This document shows positions 23,790-36,676 of a stretch of 64,000 bases of DNA, one piece after another. The position numbers and the translations under genes were made by a program. Under the pieces are notes generated by a model, which saw only the letters and a list, made by a program, of their open reading frames with translations, was not told the DNA's origin and searched no databases. The stretch lies in contig CM068592.1 in the NCBI GenBank assembly GCA_035048485.1, forward strand, positions 34,038,501 through 34,102,500. Reading direction: 5' to 3'. Positions within the stretch are counted from its first letter, which is position 1. Every line of letters begins with the position of its first letter. Origin of the DNA: Pteria penguin (taxonomy: Eukaryota; Mollusca; Bivalvia; Pterioida; Pteriidae).

Positions 23790-25390
23790 TCTCTTACTGT
23801 CTTGTTACGACACGTTTTGTTTGATTGGACGACGGCATTTAAACAACAAAACAATCTATTCATATCGATCGATACCCGCATAGGTCTGTGACGTACCTTT
23901 GATGATTATCTGTATCGGGAAAACACGGGTAATAAATAGATGAGTATTAAAAACACATGTACCCGATTCTTTAGTTTTACAGAAAAAAAGGGGGAAGGGT
24001 CATTATGATCTTGTTTAGAATAAATACGGGAATGTTGTGCATAAAGTAGTTTTACAAATTCGAGAAAGAAACGGGGTAGTTTCATTTTTTGAATAAAAAC
24101 TTAGTGCAATAAAATGTTAAAAGGTAGGAATAAAAACCAAAGTGTGTCGGGTGACAGTTAAGTCGAGAATTTTATTTTTTATCCTTTTATATGCCTGTTT
24201 ACGTTTGTTTCTGTATCAGTCTAAAGCACCATACAATGTTTAAAGGAAATGCCATGTTGGCGAAGTATGATAGATACAAAAACTACAAAAAGAAAAAAAA
24301 AGAATAAAATAAAATAAAAATAAAGCGTATTCTTTGGATATAAAGAAAAAAAAAAAAAGACCAGACAAGTTAATAATGTTCATTTGTCTGGTTTCAACAT
24401 GTTTATTATTTATTTATTATGTTTATCTATTTATCATTTTTAAACTCAGTTATAACAATCTTATGATTAAGGTTAACAATCATAAATGTTTTAAAGTTTT
24501 AGTGTATACAAATATCCATGATTTTGAATAAAAACATAAACTTTAGACATCTTTAGACAAATATGTATACGTGTCGTATCAGTATTGTAGAAACAAAGCT
24601 GAACCCGGCTAATTCTACAAGGATTAAGGTATGCTATTGTCATTTATTGTAGATTTTGTACTAAAAAGACTTTTCTTGCAGACTGGTATTGTTCCCCGGA
24701 AGAAATTCTATGTAGGGTACGTCTATCCAACGGAACCTACGCCGGAGAAAAAAGTAAATCTTTACGTGAAATCTCCCTCTAATTCAACTTTCTAATTCCG
24801 TAAAAAACTCCTCTAATATTTTATAGCGACAGATGAAGAGGTCATAACCAGAAATCTACCGCCATATCACAGAACGTTATACCAGACGTTCAACAGCCGC
24901 TTATAGGTCGCCTGCACGGAAGTTACATCCCTAGGGACCCGCTCTGGAAAGGGGGTGGGGGTCATATAGGGCAGGGTAATTAAGTTTCAATCAAATCAGT
25001 AAAGAGGAAAAAGAAATTCAAAACACTGAATCTACAACACCTCATCTGTTTCTAAATCCACAAAATCCGCGTTCCTTGGGACACACCATGGGAACCCACT
25101 CAAAAAAGAAAGAAAGAAAAAAAAAGCAGAATGAGACAGAGCAAACAATGCGGAGCCCGTCATACGTACGAACAAGGAGCTGTTTAATAGATATATCAGA
25201 TATATCTGTAGACATAAATCTTTAGACGGCTTCGCTCCTGCAGAGTTTAACCAAGCAAATCAAGCATTACATGGAAAATAGTATACGTAAACCTTAAAAA
25301 AAACCTGCATATTTTTAGAAAAAGACATTCTATGAAAACGAGGGACGAACCGTTCAACGTACTCAGTAACCGTGGCTACCGGTGATGAAC
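23790..25390. other. AT-rich spacer
   Basis: A-rich runs occur near 24285-24360. No recognised gene. Confidence 0.4.
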
Positions 25391-25469
25391 ATTGAGGAGG
25401 TATTTGAGAATTGTCCATGAAAGCAATCATCAGCATCATCAAATCAGTGAAGCGTATCCAGAGACGAAT

Positions 25470-25790
25470 GAAGCGTATCAACCACCATCACAACAACACC
25501 CAACACCACCACCACAGCAACAACATTATGTATATAATCCGCTACTCTCACCACCACTACCACCGCCACAACAACAACAACATCCACCACCACCACCCTC
25601 CCACTACCACCACCCAGCTACAACATAATGTATATGATTCACTACTCTCACCACCACCACCACCACCGCAACAACAATAACAACAAACACCACCCTCTCA
25701 CCACCACCACCATCACAGCAACAACATGATGTATATTATTCACCACTGTCACCACCGCCACAACAACATACATCACCCTCTCATCACCAT
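25470..25790 (+). repeat. CAC/CAA-rich low-complexity tract
   Basis: Imperfect repeats of CACCAC, CAACAA and CACCACAACAACA, with a recurring AATGTATAT(A/G)AT.C segment about every 95-100 bases (25527, 25626, 25728). The two overlapping plus-strand frames rich in His, Pro and Gln are a product of the composition. Confidence 0.85.
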
Positions 25791-26462
25791 TCATTCATGG
25801 TTTATCATCCATTCACCATAACAATGGTAGGGCAATAAATATATATTACTGGATGGGTAATAATAAAAACAATATGCTCTGTCTAAACTTATCTTAGGCT
25901 TATATAATACCTTACACAGAAAACAATAGGTAGGTGAGTGCGGTGATTTGTACAGGTATATGGGTATTGACCCTATGACCTAGATTTTTCCAACCTTCAC
26001 ATAAAGTGAGGGTTGAGCGTGAGTGTTCATCGGATAGAATAACATGTCTTCCCACTTGTCCGGATTTTTTTTTCTAATTTTGATATATGCTCCGGTGACC
26101 GATACAGGCCGTTATGTGCCTCTTATTTTCAACATTTGACAGTAAACAATTTTTGATAATACGTTTGCGTATCTCTTGTGCAAAAACGAACGTGTGGATG
26201 ATTCAAATTGTATATACATGGGGTTCATTCTCAAACACTGAGATGATCCAGACAAGTGATTTTGTATGGGTTATACCCCTCGGGATTTATCGTCAGTTTC
26301 TATTATTTCATCTACGTGTATTAGCTATGATTTCCGATTTCTCTGTTTGAGTTTGTTTTATAATTTATTAGGCAAATGACAAAGTATTAAAGTACATATA
26401 GAATCAAAGCCCTGTAATAAAATATAGATATAATAAATATATGACACATTTGCTTTATTAAT

Positions 26463-26486
26463 TATATATATATATATATATATATT
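26463..26486. repeat. (AT)n microsatellite
   Basis: About 11 AT units. Confidence 0.9.
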
Positions 26487-26771
26487 CATTAATCTTTATT
26501 CTATTCATAAAACAGAAGACAGAAGACATCTGACAAGGCTGTATCACCAAGGACATGCACACAAAATATAGAATTAAACCGTCATACGTAATGATCTATT
26601 TTTGAACGTTTTACAATAGAATAAATCAAAGTGAAAAGTAATTCACTTCAGTTTATTCTCAAAGTAAATGTCTCGGTAAGGACAGATTGATACTGTGATT
26701 GGTAACGGAGGCATAAGGAGCATTCAGTGATATTATTTGTGGTCTATTTCTAGAGTAAAATACTGAATGCA

Positions 26772-26893
26772 AACCGGTATGTAACTGTAGACGATGACAC
26801 AATAACCATTAGAACCGGTATGTAACTGTAGACGATGACACAATAACCATTAGAACCGGTATGTAACTGTAGACGATGACACAATAACCATTA
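26772..26893 (+). repeat. Exact tandem triplication, 41-bp unit
   Basis: Units start at 26772, 26813 and 26854 with AACCGGTATGTAACTGTAGA and appear identical, which implies recent expansion. Confidence 0.92.
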
Positions 26894-27234
26894 TAAGAGG
26901 ACAAAGACTGATATTATTGTAAATCGGATCGAGACGGATTTGAACAATAACGTACATACGACATATCATTGGACTATTGTCTAGCGAATATCTAATAGGT
27001 AATGTTATCTGTCAAATAACAAGATTTATAGAGTCACTTGACCCAATAATGTGTTTTTTAAATTATTAAACAAGCAAGAAGTTCTCTAACATCAAAATTA
27101 TTCTACAAATTTTTCATTGTTTCCTGCAAATTCGTGTTATGTTTTATTTGAAATTCAGTTAAAGAGCATTGCATCACTCGTCACGCTTATAAATATTCTA
27201 TCGAAGTTTTTGTTCACAGTTCGTTATAACTTAA

Positions 27235-27676
27235 AGCTGAGCTCTGACTATTTGAACATGGGTGACGTAATAAAAAGTTTTGGGGAACGGAAATTGCCAG
27301 AAATAGATCTGTATTGAAAACATCGTGTATTGAGTGAGTTGAACATGGGAATAATACTGTAATGTTTTGATTGACATACAGGACAAAAGACAAAATGTTT
27401 AAGTAATAAATTTACTCATATTAACCCGTAAAACCCTTCATTTCTTTGTTTAAGTGAAATACATTTACTATAAAAATGTCTAGTAAATCTAAATTTATTT
27501 GGAATATGGCGATAGGAATGTAAACGATAGATTTATGGCTGATTGACCATACATACATCACCATGTCTCTATATTTAGTTGGGAACGGAGATTGCCAGAT
27601 CTATTTCTGGCAATTTCCGTTCCCCAAAAATTTTTATTTATCACGTCACCCTTGTTTAAATAGTCAGAGCTCAGCT
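27235..27676. mobile_element. TTAA-flanked inverted-repeat MITE
   Basis: Bounded by TTAA at 27231-27234 and 27677-27680. The ends are AGCTGAGCTCTGACTATTT and its complement. The arms extend about 80 bases, including GGGGAACGGAAATTGCCAG. A second, smaller palindrome around CCAGATCTATTTCTGG sits inside the right arm. It is about 440 bp with no coding capacity. Confidence 0.85.
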
Positions 27677-28119
27677 TTAAAGAACAAACTATGCTTATAG
27701 TGAAGTGAAAACGGTTGTCCATTGAAAATCGCTTTTACTGTATTGTCACAGGTTTGAATCATATTTTAAGGCATGACATAAAAAGTCGAAAAATCGATAA
27801 TTAGATTCCATGTCATTTATCAAGTTTGACCATAGAATAATTTCCCCCTCACTTGCTCAGTTACGCGGTTTAAATCATTAAATACACTGCACCACTTACA
27901 CTACAGAGTTTCTACGAGTTCACAAATATCGTGACCGCCTCAGGATGTTACAGAGCTTATGTTGAAATTAATAACAAGATTGGATGATCATGAGTAAATT
28001 GAAATATAACGCATTATTATCTGTGTAAGCGTTTAATTATTGTCAGAATCGGTGGAACCCCGATCCCTAGAAGGAATTTGTAAATTCTGTTTTTCTACAG
28101 ATTTGCATTCTGGCCACAT

Positions 28120-28470
28120 CCAAACCCAATACCGTCCGAATCAACGCCAAATGTGTGTAGGGAGGGGGGGGGGATTGTAAATCATTTCGGATTATCCAGA
28201 CATCAGATCTTATTCCTTATTCCAGAGGTCAAGGAATGTCCACCTTTACATGGTGGCGGTAATACAACACCAGTCTCCCGCATTTTACTTCAAGACGCAG
28301 AGCCAGTTCAGTGTTTAGTATGAAGGTGGTAGTCATACAAGAGTATGTATTTTTCCTGTTTGATGCATGCTGGAACACACAGCCAGAATCCGTAACGAGG
28401 AAGAGTTTTGTTACAGTTCTCTAGCTGCTCATAACGAAGGTTTTGACAAGGTCCAATTTTTAACTATGCG
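28120..28470. repeat. Array tail segment, copy 1
   Basis: Homologous to 35560-35900, 44750-45100 and 58750-59060 (for example GAATCAACGCCAAATGT, GGAATGTCCACC and ATGCATGCTGGAACA). It shows that unit A ends with the same tail as the other units. Confidence 0.75.
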
Positions 28471-29829
28471 TATTCAGTACGGCTGTGAAAAAGAATCAAA
28501 TAAATAAGATAGAAACTGAAAGTGGAGCAATACAAGGCATCAAAAGTGGAGCTACTCAATTGACATTTTATGATTGGTATTGTAGCACAGTATTAGTAAT
28601 GATAAAGAAACTCTTAAACAAATTTACCTGACAAAATGTAAAGTGATATTACTTCGGGAGATCGTGTATTTGCTTTTTTTTCGGAACCATAGACATTCAG
28701 TAAGCATTAAATGGCTGGGATGTCAGGTTTGGAACAGGAACAATGCTCTCATTACTGATTAAGTATTCTAGATCCACAAAGCTGGGGACCTCCGCAGTGT
28801 AATAAACGTTGAACAGTGCATTAAGAGGACCGCCATTGTAATGTATAATACGTCAAATAAAGCACAACAACATTGATTTATTGTTCTAACTGAATTATCA
28901 GTATTCATATTAGAGAAACCAGTACAATATGGAGTACAGTCTTCACATCTATCAGAACTTTTTGGATGATTTAGTTACACGCCATCTGATTCTTTTCGAA
29001 TGATCTTAACATATTATCTACAGCATCTCAGACATCAATAAAAACAAATATTTCTGGTTAAATCATATTAGTAATTGTAAAACAAGAAAACAAATTCCGT
29101 TTGGTTGCATGAGGTGATGCCATTTCCTGGAAAACCAGGAAAAGCATTTTCTGATATAAGTTTTAAGGGATAACTAGACAAATTTGATTAACGTTAGTAG
29201 GTACATCAATCTCTGAATATGTTCATGTTATGTAATGCTATAAGGTAATGCATTTCTATACTATCAATAATATTTCTGACATTGATACAAAATCTTTTAT
29301 TACAGGCCATTTTAATAAGATGACTTATCTGCTCTTGTTTATTCAGGCACTGAAGGCGGAAATGGAAAAGAATGGTGTAAAAGTTTTACAGTGGCTGTTT
29401 ATTCGATTAACTTTCCTCACTTCCTGGTTAAATGTTTTAAAACTGCTTGAAGTTCTAGAGTATATCGTAGTTCCTTATTTTGGAATCGTTACTTAGTCAT
29501 GACTGAACTTTGAATTTTTCAGATATTCCCTTCCACTCAACACATACAAAGTGTTCTGTGTATGCACCCATGACAAATATGTTTTGTCCGTCTAGTAATC
29601 TTGATTGGGTATATCTCTTCCAGAGTAATGGATCCTCCAATGTTTCTTTCTAATATGGGCTATTGAAGAACATTTTCACCACAAAACATTCTTGAGTAAA
29701 AGGTCAATTTTGTTCACACTTGGTACGCGGAGAATTGCAGAAAAATCGAAAATAGATTTAGTTCAGCGAGTGATGACAACTTTCTGATCAAATATCTTAT
29801 CAAGTATTTGATCATGTGTCAAAATGTCC

Positions 29830-30664
29830 AATTATCCAAAATATCTTCACTATGTCTTTCAGGTCAGTTCACACTCCAAATGTAACGTATATGGTATCAG
29901 TATTTCTCCCATAGCAGATGTGTTCAATAATTTATCTTTGTATTTTCCCCGTCTTTATTCACCATGTGAATGCAATGTGTTTCAACGTCAACCACGCACA
30001 AAGTGTTTTGAATAAGAGTTAATCCCCCAGTATTTCCAAGAAATGTGGTGTGCCAAAGGAGAACCGTCGAGCGATTAACATAAAACTCGTCGACTATTTT
30101 CTCTACATGGGATATAAATACAGTGATTGTCCATTTCGATTTTAATTCCGAAGTTGATGCGTTTTCGGAAAGCTTCTTTGATTTGGATAGATGTTTTTTG
30201 ATTTCCTTTATCATCTAAAATCGATATAATGTTTTCAAAGCGGTGTAGAACAGCAATGGATTTACCACTAAAACTTATGTCATCTGCATCATGATCGACT
30301 TCGTATTCATCTTCCAACCGGATGACATTCTGATCCCGAACTGTCCATAAATAAATCATTCGATCCCATCGACATGTCGCAAATCATTGCCGATCATTTC
30401 CGTCAATCCCAAAGTATATTGTCGATCTTCAACGGAAGTGATGTGCTTTCACTCCTTGTCGTAAGTTTTGAGTACATTGTTTTGGTTATCAGCCACTACC
30501 ACATCACATGACGGTAGAGAAATGATGCCTGAGACACGATTGTCGTTTTCGTCTTGTTCACAGTTTACCCTGAACAATGTTACCTCCTTTGCTGATATAA
30601 TCTGTCCTTCAGGCATGTCGAAATAACTACAGAGCATTTCGAAATATTCAGAAACAGAATTCAT
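29830..30664 (-). pseudogene. NHL-like beta-propeller, copy B (broken)
   Basis: Collinear with copies A and D, but the coding sequence is split among three frames (30449-30664, 30075-30359 and 29924-30214). One visible lesion is GTCGCAAATCATT near 30375, where copies A and D have one more A. Another is a changed stretch near 30060-30066, and about 30 bases are missing near 29915. The start region reads MPEGQIISAK in place of MSDGPIISAK. Blade motifs VVVADNQNNVLK and IYLWTVRDQNVIRLEDEYEV remain clear. It is most probably non-functional. Confidence 0.85.
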
Positions 30665-30929
30665 AAATATCAGAGTTTGGTGAGATAGGAATTTACAGAT
30701 TTAAAACATTTTTATTCGTGAAAAGCAGGGTACAAACCACTGAAGAGGCGGAATCCGAATGGTCACAATCGGAATATTTATTTCTCAGCACTTTCATGTC
30801 CACAGTAGAGAGATTATATATCAAACTGATATTTCAATACATGTGATTTAATGTTATGAAGTGTTCAAAACAATGGATCTAAATCTATAATTAAGGTGAA
30901 TTTATTATACAATAGATCTTATACTTTTA

Positions 30930-31500
30930 CTAATTTAATAGTGAAGTAAGTTAAATAAAAACAGAATATATATTTATTTAATGTACTAATTATAATTTTT
31001 ATTCGGTGAGGAGGATTTACAAATTATGTTATGTCTTTAATAATAAATATAGAACATATATACTTTATAATTTAGTGCACCATATGCGCATTTCGACAAC
31101 TTATGTCTCTTCAGTGATGCTCGTGGCCAAATGATTGGAATTCTCAAAATATATAAATCTTTGAAGAGCAGTGTTGAATCAAAAGGACCAAAACAGTGAA
31201 CCAAAGAATCTATTTAAACTTGGAGTTTTTCTCAAACTAGTATGCCTTTGAGATTGAAAGAGGTATTTAAATTTCAATGTATTTGGACTTTTTAATAGTA
31301 AATCATCAAATTTATTTTTCTTAAATACGACAATGCTTTACATTCGAAAATAAAATGAAATTCATAACCAAACATATCACATTCAGTACAATTTCTTCTA
31401 TTTTTATCAACATTAGACCATCTTCCAACTCCTATCGGTAATCTATGGTTGGAAGTTCTAAATTTACGGAATACTATTCTCTTTTTTCTGTCCAACAAAT
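30930..31500 (-). mobile_element. LINE 3' fragment
   Basis: A minus-strand frame at 31292-31498 has RTSNHRLPIGVGRW followed by CTECDMFGYEFHFIFEC, the arrangement of the C-terminal zinc-binding region of some non-LTR retrotransposon reverse transcriptases. The probable 3' UTR follows to the left, including a GCGCATTTCGACAA-type segment. It is 5'-truncated, as is common for LINEs. A second, more decayed copy is at 40030-40450. Confidence 0.65.
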
Positions 31501-31619
31501 TTTATTAATGTCCAAACCAATATTTTCCTAGTAAATTCGATATGATGTACTTTTTAATGAACAAAACATATCACTATACCACAATTGTATAAACTGGTCT
31601 GTCTACATACGCTTAATCA

Positions 31620-32230
31620 CTACACTATGTCTTTATTTTGTTTTTTTTTTTCGTTTTGTGCTTGTTTTTTGTTTTTGGTTTTTGTTTTGGTTTGGTTCTT
31701 TAGGTCTTTTGTAATACCAAGGCCATTCCACTTAGGAGTTAAAACTCGTTATCTCATAGTGATCTGAGATGATTTCCATTTCTCTCAAAGTCAAGTCCAT
31801 TACCCGAATGATGACTTTCATATTCTGTACCATTTTACGCTTCTAGGGTTTAGTCTAAAGCAGTTAAGTAGAAACTCCTCTTACGTCGAAGTAATTTTGC
31901 ATTTACAAGACATTGTTTTCTATGCATTTTTACACCTTATCTCGAAGTGTCATTGTCTGTATAAACAAAAGGAGAGAGCTAATGACTTAATGTCATATCA
32001 ATTATAACTAATAACCTTAACTGTTGTCGATTTAATACATAATTGAAAACCACTTGCCTTCTATATTTTAATACTTTTTCAACTCATTGCATTTAAAGGT
32101 ATTGTTGAAACGACGAATACCACTGGCACCTTGTAAATTTGAAAATAGGAAATCGCTGATAATACGACCCCGGTGATCAGTCTACAGATGCCACAGCGAC
32201 ACTCAGAAGAGAGATGTACGAACTTGCATG
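31620..32230 (+). repeat. Array upstream segment, copy in unit B
   Basis: Shared with 40520-41100, 48590-48970 and 62520-62870, recognised by AACTCCTCTTACGTCGAAGT or AACTCCCCTTACGTCGA, TGTATAAACAAAAGGAGAGA and GTTGAAACGACGAATAC. No coding content is recognised. Confidence 0.8.
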
Positions 32231-32439
32231 CGATTATTATTCAGTGAAGGTCTAGTTCTGGTAATTTTTTTTCTAGCTTGAAGTACTTCATTGCGATATG
32301 CTGTCACTTTATTTGCGAACGTAATGCACCAGGTATATTTATGTACATACAGTTTGCTCGATGATTATTCATTGCTCCTCTACGATTATATCATGTATAT
32401 GATGACTACTAATGCATTGAAATTTATACCTTAGCAACT

Positions 32440-32605
32440 GGAAGCAGTGAGCAATCTTTTACGTGCCACGCCTATTGTGACACGGTACTTCGGCTTTTAC
32501 TGTCTTATCCAAAAATTAGGACACTGATGTGTCCGCCGTGGGAGTCGAACCCAGAACGTTTCGTTCCGGAGCCGAACACCTCATTCTCTAAGTCACACTG
32601 GCTTT
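32440..32605 (-). repeat. Truncated SINE in unit B
   Basis: Inverted head and body portion: CTTTTACGTGCCACG, CGGCTTTTACTGTCTTATCC and a B-box complement, GAGTCGAACCCAGAACG. The tail is replaced by diverged sequence. Orthologous pieces sit in units C, D and the orphan segment. Confidence 0.7.
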
Positions 32606-33526
32606 TAAGTACAGAAGAATGACCGATAATTTCACGTTTTACTCTGGTCCCGCCGACTTCGCCATAATGCAACCATCTGGGTTATGCCTGCAGCATTCCG
32701 TATAGGGTACAATGATATAAAAAGTAAGACTTTTAACCTTTTGGACTATGGTGTCACGAAAAAAGATTAATATGAATTCCTAAGTTTTACATGGGTAAGT
32801 TTGAACCTCGGTTAGAGTTAGAGTTTTAGTCTTTTTGACCTATTTAATTTTTATCATTTTATCATTTGTTAGTTACTGCGTAGTCCATGAGATTGATTAT
32901 CAATAATAAATATAAGGAGAAACATACATACAAATATATCTTAATTTGGTGCCCCATATACGCATTTCGATTACTAATGTCTCTGCAGTGACAAACCGGG
33001 GGGTGGGGGTTAAATCTAAAGTAAGAATATTTGAAGAACACACCAAAGCGACCTAACTCGCTAAAGATCAGTTGAAGGACTAAGTCATACACGAAGGAGA
33101 TGCTTTTTAGTGTTAGCATAATTTACAAGTTTTTATCATAATAAATTTTAAATCTATATTTCGAGTCACTATAGACGTATATAGCGATTGTAAAACATAT
33201 GATTGAGAGATTGTCCCAAACCTGCTGACCACTACGTATGTGATATATAATAAATTTGGCGTGTGTAAAAGTGTCTCTGTTGTATTCTGTATTGTTATTA
33301 CAAATGACAAAACATTTATGTCTATACTTTAGTTGATGAAATCTATTCATATTCCCTCCTATTCACATGTATTTCAAATTATGATCCTATAATAATCCAT
33401 ATATGTCCCTTTGGTACTTCTTCGTTTTTAACTTCTTATTACAAGAAAACAAGGAAATTTGCGTAATACTCTAGTAAAACATGTATGATCTAAATTATGG
33501 TAATATATTTTGTATATGAATGTACA

Positions 33527-33740
33527 ATACCTACATGTTGGCCTGTCTTGGGTTTTCACCATTTCATAAATACTTCCTCAAAGAGCGTTTTCCACGTAAT
33601 TTACATCATACTTACAGGTGATCGACAGGTAAATAGATACACGTGGTTTGACCGTGGTAATGAAAATTAACATAACGAAAATAGGCGTGGCTTCATGCGC
33701 ACAGATTCTGCGAAATACTCAAACTGGAACTTCTTATTTA
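33527..33740 (-). promoter_or_regulatory. Presumed promoter and first exon of copy B
   Basis: Same conserved block as at 23541. The donor-like site reads CAT|GTAGGTATTG, with a G where copies A and D have A. The TATA-like position reads TATTTATGAAATGG. It also retains ACGTGGAAAACGC. Confidence 0.35.
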
Positions 33741-33936
33741 TCAGAATAACTCTCCTGTTACGACAAATCTTCTATACAATCAAAATCTAAACAGCTCGTT
33801 ATATGGCTGTTCACGATAGAAGCCTGATTTTAATAAGATTAGACAAGTCTTTCTTGATCGAACGATAAAATTAAAACACAACAAGAAAAGATATTCCTTT
33901 TCAACGATGAATTCTTTATTCATTGTATCAAAAGAT

Positions 33937-34082
33937 TTGATTGATTATTGTTTTACACCATTTTATGAGTATTTCACGTATATGGTGAAGGTATCTTCCA
34001 CGATACGTTGTCTAGAAATTAATACATTGGCAACCCGGACCCACCTCAAGAAGTGAAGAATCTTTTACGTGTCACGTCATTT
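33937..34082 (-). repeat. SINE 3' fragment
   Basis: Tail and body only (GATTGATTATTGTTTTACACC and TTTTACGTGTCACG), in inverted orientation. Present at the same relative place in units C, D and the orphan segment. Confidence 0.65.
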
Positions 34083-34239
34083 AATATAAAGTGTTACTTA
34101 TACCTACTGTTATTTGGTTTTTTACGCCACAACAAGAGTATTTGGCATGTTAGTCTGATTAGAAAGTGAAATGTCTTAACAAGTAAACATCCATGAGAAC
34201 CCGATTTCGGTCGTAGAATACCTTATTAAGTTATTCAAA

Positions 34240-34690
34240 CTTACATTTGCTTACAGCAGCCCTGAACAAATCATGGATTGTGCAAAGTTGCACTGCCACG
34301 GAAGAAAAAGTATATGCCTTTGCTCAATGTTTCCCTCCTTTTGTCTTTAATGGAAACTCTTTCTTATTGGGCAAAGTAATGTCCAGTGATAGTGCTTCCA
34401 GCGCGTTTATTAGCAATGAACAAGACGTTTATTAGAATTTCAAAACACAGTGGCTATGACTTCTGGCTATCTGATGTCTTTATGCCTTCCTAGAAGATCC
34501 AATGACAAATTACTTGGATTTTTTAATGGACACACTTTCTCAAACAAATTATCCTGGAAATTTAAGGTAGAAGAAGCTGTGTATGATGTCCAACACTATT
34601 TACGGACCTTGTGTATGTCTTTTGACTGTGACTTTGAGAGATTTATCGATATCTTTTCATCGAGTCCATATCAACCATATTAAATTTGGT
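34240..34690 (+). other. Duplicated segment with short open frames
   Basis: Two small plus-strand frames (34247-34435 and 34450-34683) are nearly identical in unit C (42972-43160 and, in shorter form, 43227-43409). No known domain. Since units B and C are nearly identical everywhere here, conservation of the frames is not evidence for coding. Confidence 0.3.
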
Positions 34691-35427
34691 TTAATCGGTT
34701 CTCTCATACTAACATAACTACTGCAAAAAGTTGTGCAAATATCCTATGCCAACCAGCTCGAAATAGTGTCGCAGAACTCTCATTTACTATTTATCGGATA
34801 GAATAATATTTTTCCGGATTTTTTCTAATTTAATAAATATCCTAAAGTGAGCGATACAGGCCGTCTTGTGCCACTTATTTTCAGCATTTGACAGTCAACA
34901 TGTTTTGGTCATACGTTTGCGTAATTGTATCTCATGGGCAAAGACAAACGTGTGGATGATTCAGATTGTATAAACATGACTAATGAGGTTCATTCTCAAA
35001 CGCTGAGAAGATCCAGACAGGTGATTTCACATGCTGTTTACCCCTTGGGTTTCTAAGTAAAATCTTACTTTTCAATTATTTGTTTTACTATGACTATGTC
35101 TAAAGTGAGAAAATAATTAAGAATATGACATCTACGTGTACTAGCTATGATTTCTGCTTTAGAACACTTCTGTTTGAGTTAATTTTATAATTTATTATAC
35201 AAATGACAAAGGTTTTTTTTAAAGTATATAGAATCAGAACCCTGTAATAAAATGTAAATACAATAAATATATAATACAATGCTTAATTAATATCTTGTTT
35301 GCAAATCCTTGATTTTAGAATGTTTTTTTTTCATAAATAAAATTAAACCATCATACTTAACGATCTATTTTTGAACGTTTTACAATAGAATAAATCAAAG
35401 TGAAAAGTAATTCACTTCAGTATATTC

Positions 35428-35715
35428 TCAAAGTAAATGTCTTGGTAAGGACAGATTGATACTTTGAATGGTAACGGAGGCGTAAGGAGCATTCAGTGAC
35501 ATTAGAGGAGCATTCAGTGACATTAGAGGAGGAATCCGTATATTCCATGTTTTATACAGGTTTGCATTCTGACCATATCCAAACCCAATAAGGTCCGAAT
35601 CAACGCCAAATGTTGGGGAATTTGGTAAGTTCTTTCTGATTTGATCCCTTAATCGAGAAGTCAAGGAATGTCCACCTGTACATTGTGGCGGTAATACAAC
35701 ACTAGTCTTCCACAT
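35428..35715 (-). other. Open frame retained in array tail, function unknown
   Basis: A 95-codon frame starting MWKTSVVLPPQCTGG is repeated at 44623-44910 (two or three residue changes) and at 58699-58932, where a deletion shifts the frame. The 28.1-28.3 kb copy has stops. It includes a local duplication, MSLNAP. No family is recognised and most copies are not kept open, so it is probably not a gene. Confidence 0.25.
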
Positions 35716-36002
35716 TTTACCTCAAGATGCAGAGCCAGATTAGCGTTCGGTACATGTATGAAAGTGGTAGAGGTCGTGTTTTCCTGTTTAATACATGCTG
35801 GAACATACAACCAGAATCTGTCACCAGGAAAGGTTTTGTTACAGTTCTGAACCTGCTCATTACGAAGGTTTTGACAAGGTACAAATATGAGATATCCACA
35901 TTCAGTACCGCTGTGAGGAAAAATAAAAATAAATAAAATAGAAATTGAAAATGGAGCAATTGAAAAGATAAAACGTTGAAATGAAACTGGAGTTACTGAA
36001 TT

Positions 36003-36075
36003 GACATTTTATGGGATAGATTTGTATTTTATGGGATAGACTGGTATTTTATGGGAAAGATTGGTATTTTAGCAC
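36003..36075 (+). repeat. Tandem repeat, about 22-bp unit
   Basis: Three copies of ATTTTATGGGA(T/A)AGA followed by TTGGTATTTTA-like sequence. The same block is at 45200-45270; unit E has a single unit near 59183. Confidence 0.85.
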
Positions 36076-36273
36076 AGTATTAGTAATGATAAGGAATCTC
36101 TTATAACGCATTACCTGGAAAGATGTAAAGGAATAGCTTCGGTAGATTGTTTATTTGTGATATTTTCGGAACCATAGACATTCGGTAAGCAATGAATGTC
36201 TGGAATGCCAGGTTAGGAATATACTACGGATTCAGCATTCTAGATCCACATAGCTAGGGAATTCCGCGGTGTA

Positions 36274-36676
36274 CCAAATAACCCTGAGTAGAGTCATGTA
36301 AGCGTCCTGGCTACCCTCAGTCCTGCTCGGGATGAAAACCCTAGGCTTTTGAGTGAATATAAATGCTAGGTTCATCTTTTTGACTGAAATGCTATTTATG
36401 GTCTATCTGTTGACAGGTGACAATATTAAAATTTATGTAATGGGTCAGTATTTTTCATATCAAGAGTCAAGGTATTTTCAGCGATCACATTTTCTGCAGA
36501 CTGAGGGTAAGTTTAAAGGAGGCAAATTTTGAAAATGAAAATCCACGGTGAGGTATAGTTTTTCTGGTGTTTTTCTTTAGTGGGAGACCTATCTGTTTAT
36601 TGAAATGTAAAGGAAGCTTCAAATGATCCTCTTTTATATAGAAACTTCTCCATCATTAAGATGTAGCCCTATGTAG
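36274..36676. mobile_element. MITE insertion in unit B tail
   Basis: Absent from the homologous place near 28785 in unit A, present at 45468-45874 and 59417-59851. An inner inverted pair, TACCCTCAGTC and GACTGAGGGTA, is visible at about 36317 and 36499. The fullest copy (59417) shows outer ends GGTATCAATGTA and TACATTGATACC. Confidence 0.65.

Noticed and set aside
25392..25680. His/Pro/Gln-rich frames
   Set aside because: Product of CAC/CAA low-complexity DNA; overlapping frames look equally good.
33113..33350. Short minus-strand frames repeated at 42043-42286 and 54255-54479
   Set aside because: Copied only because the segments are duplicated; no domain and frame breaks in the third copy.
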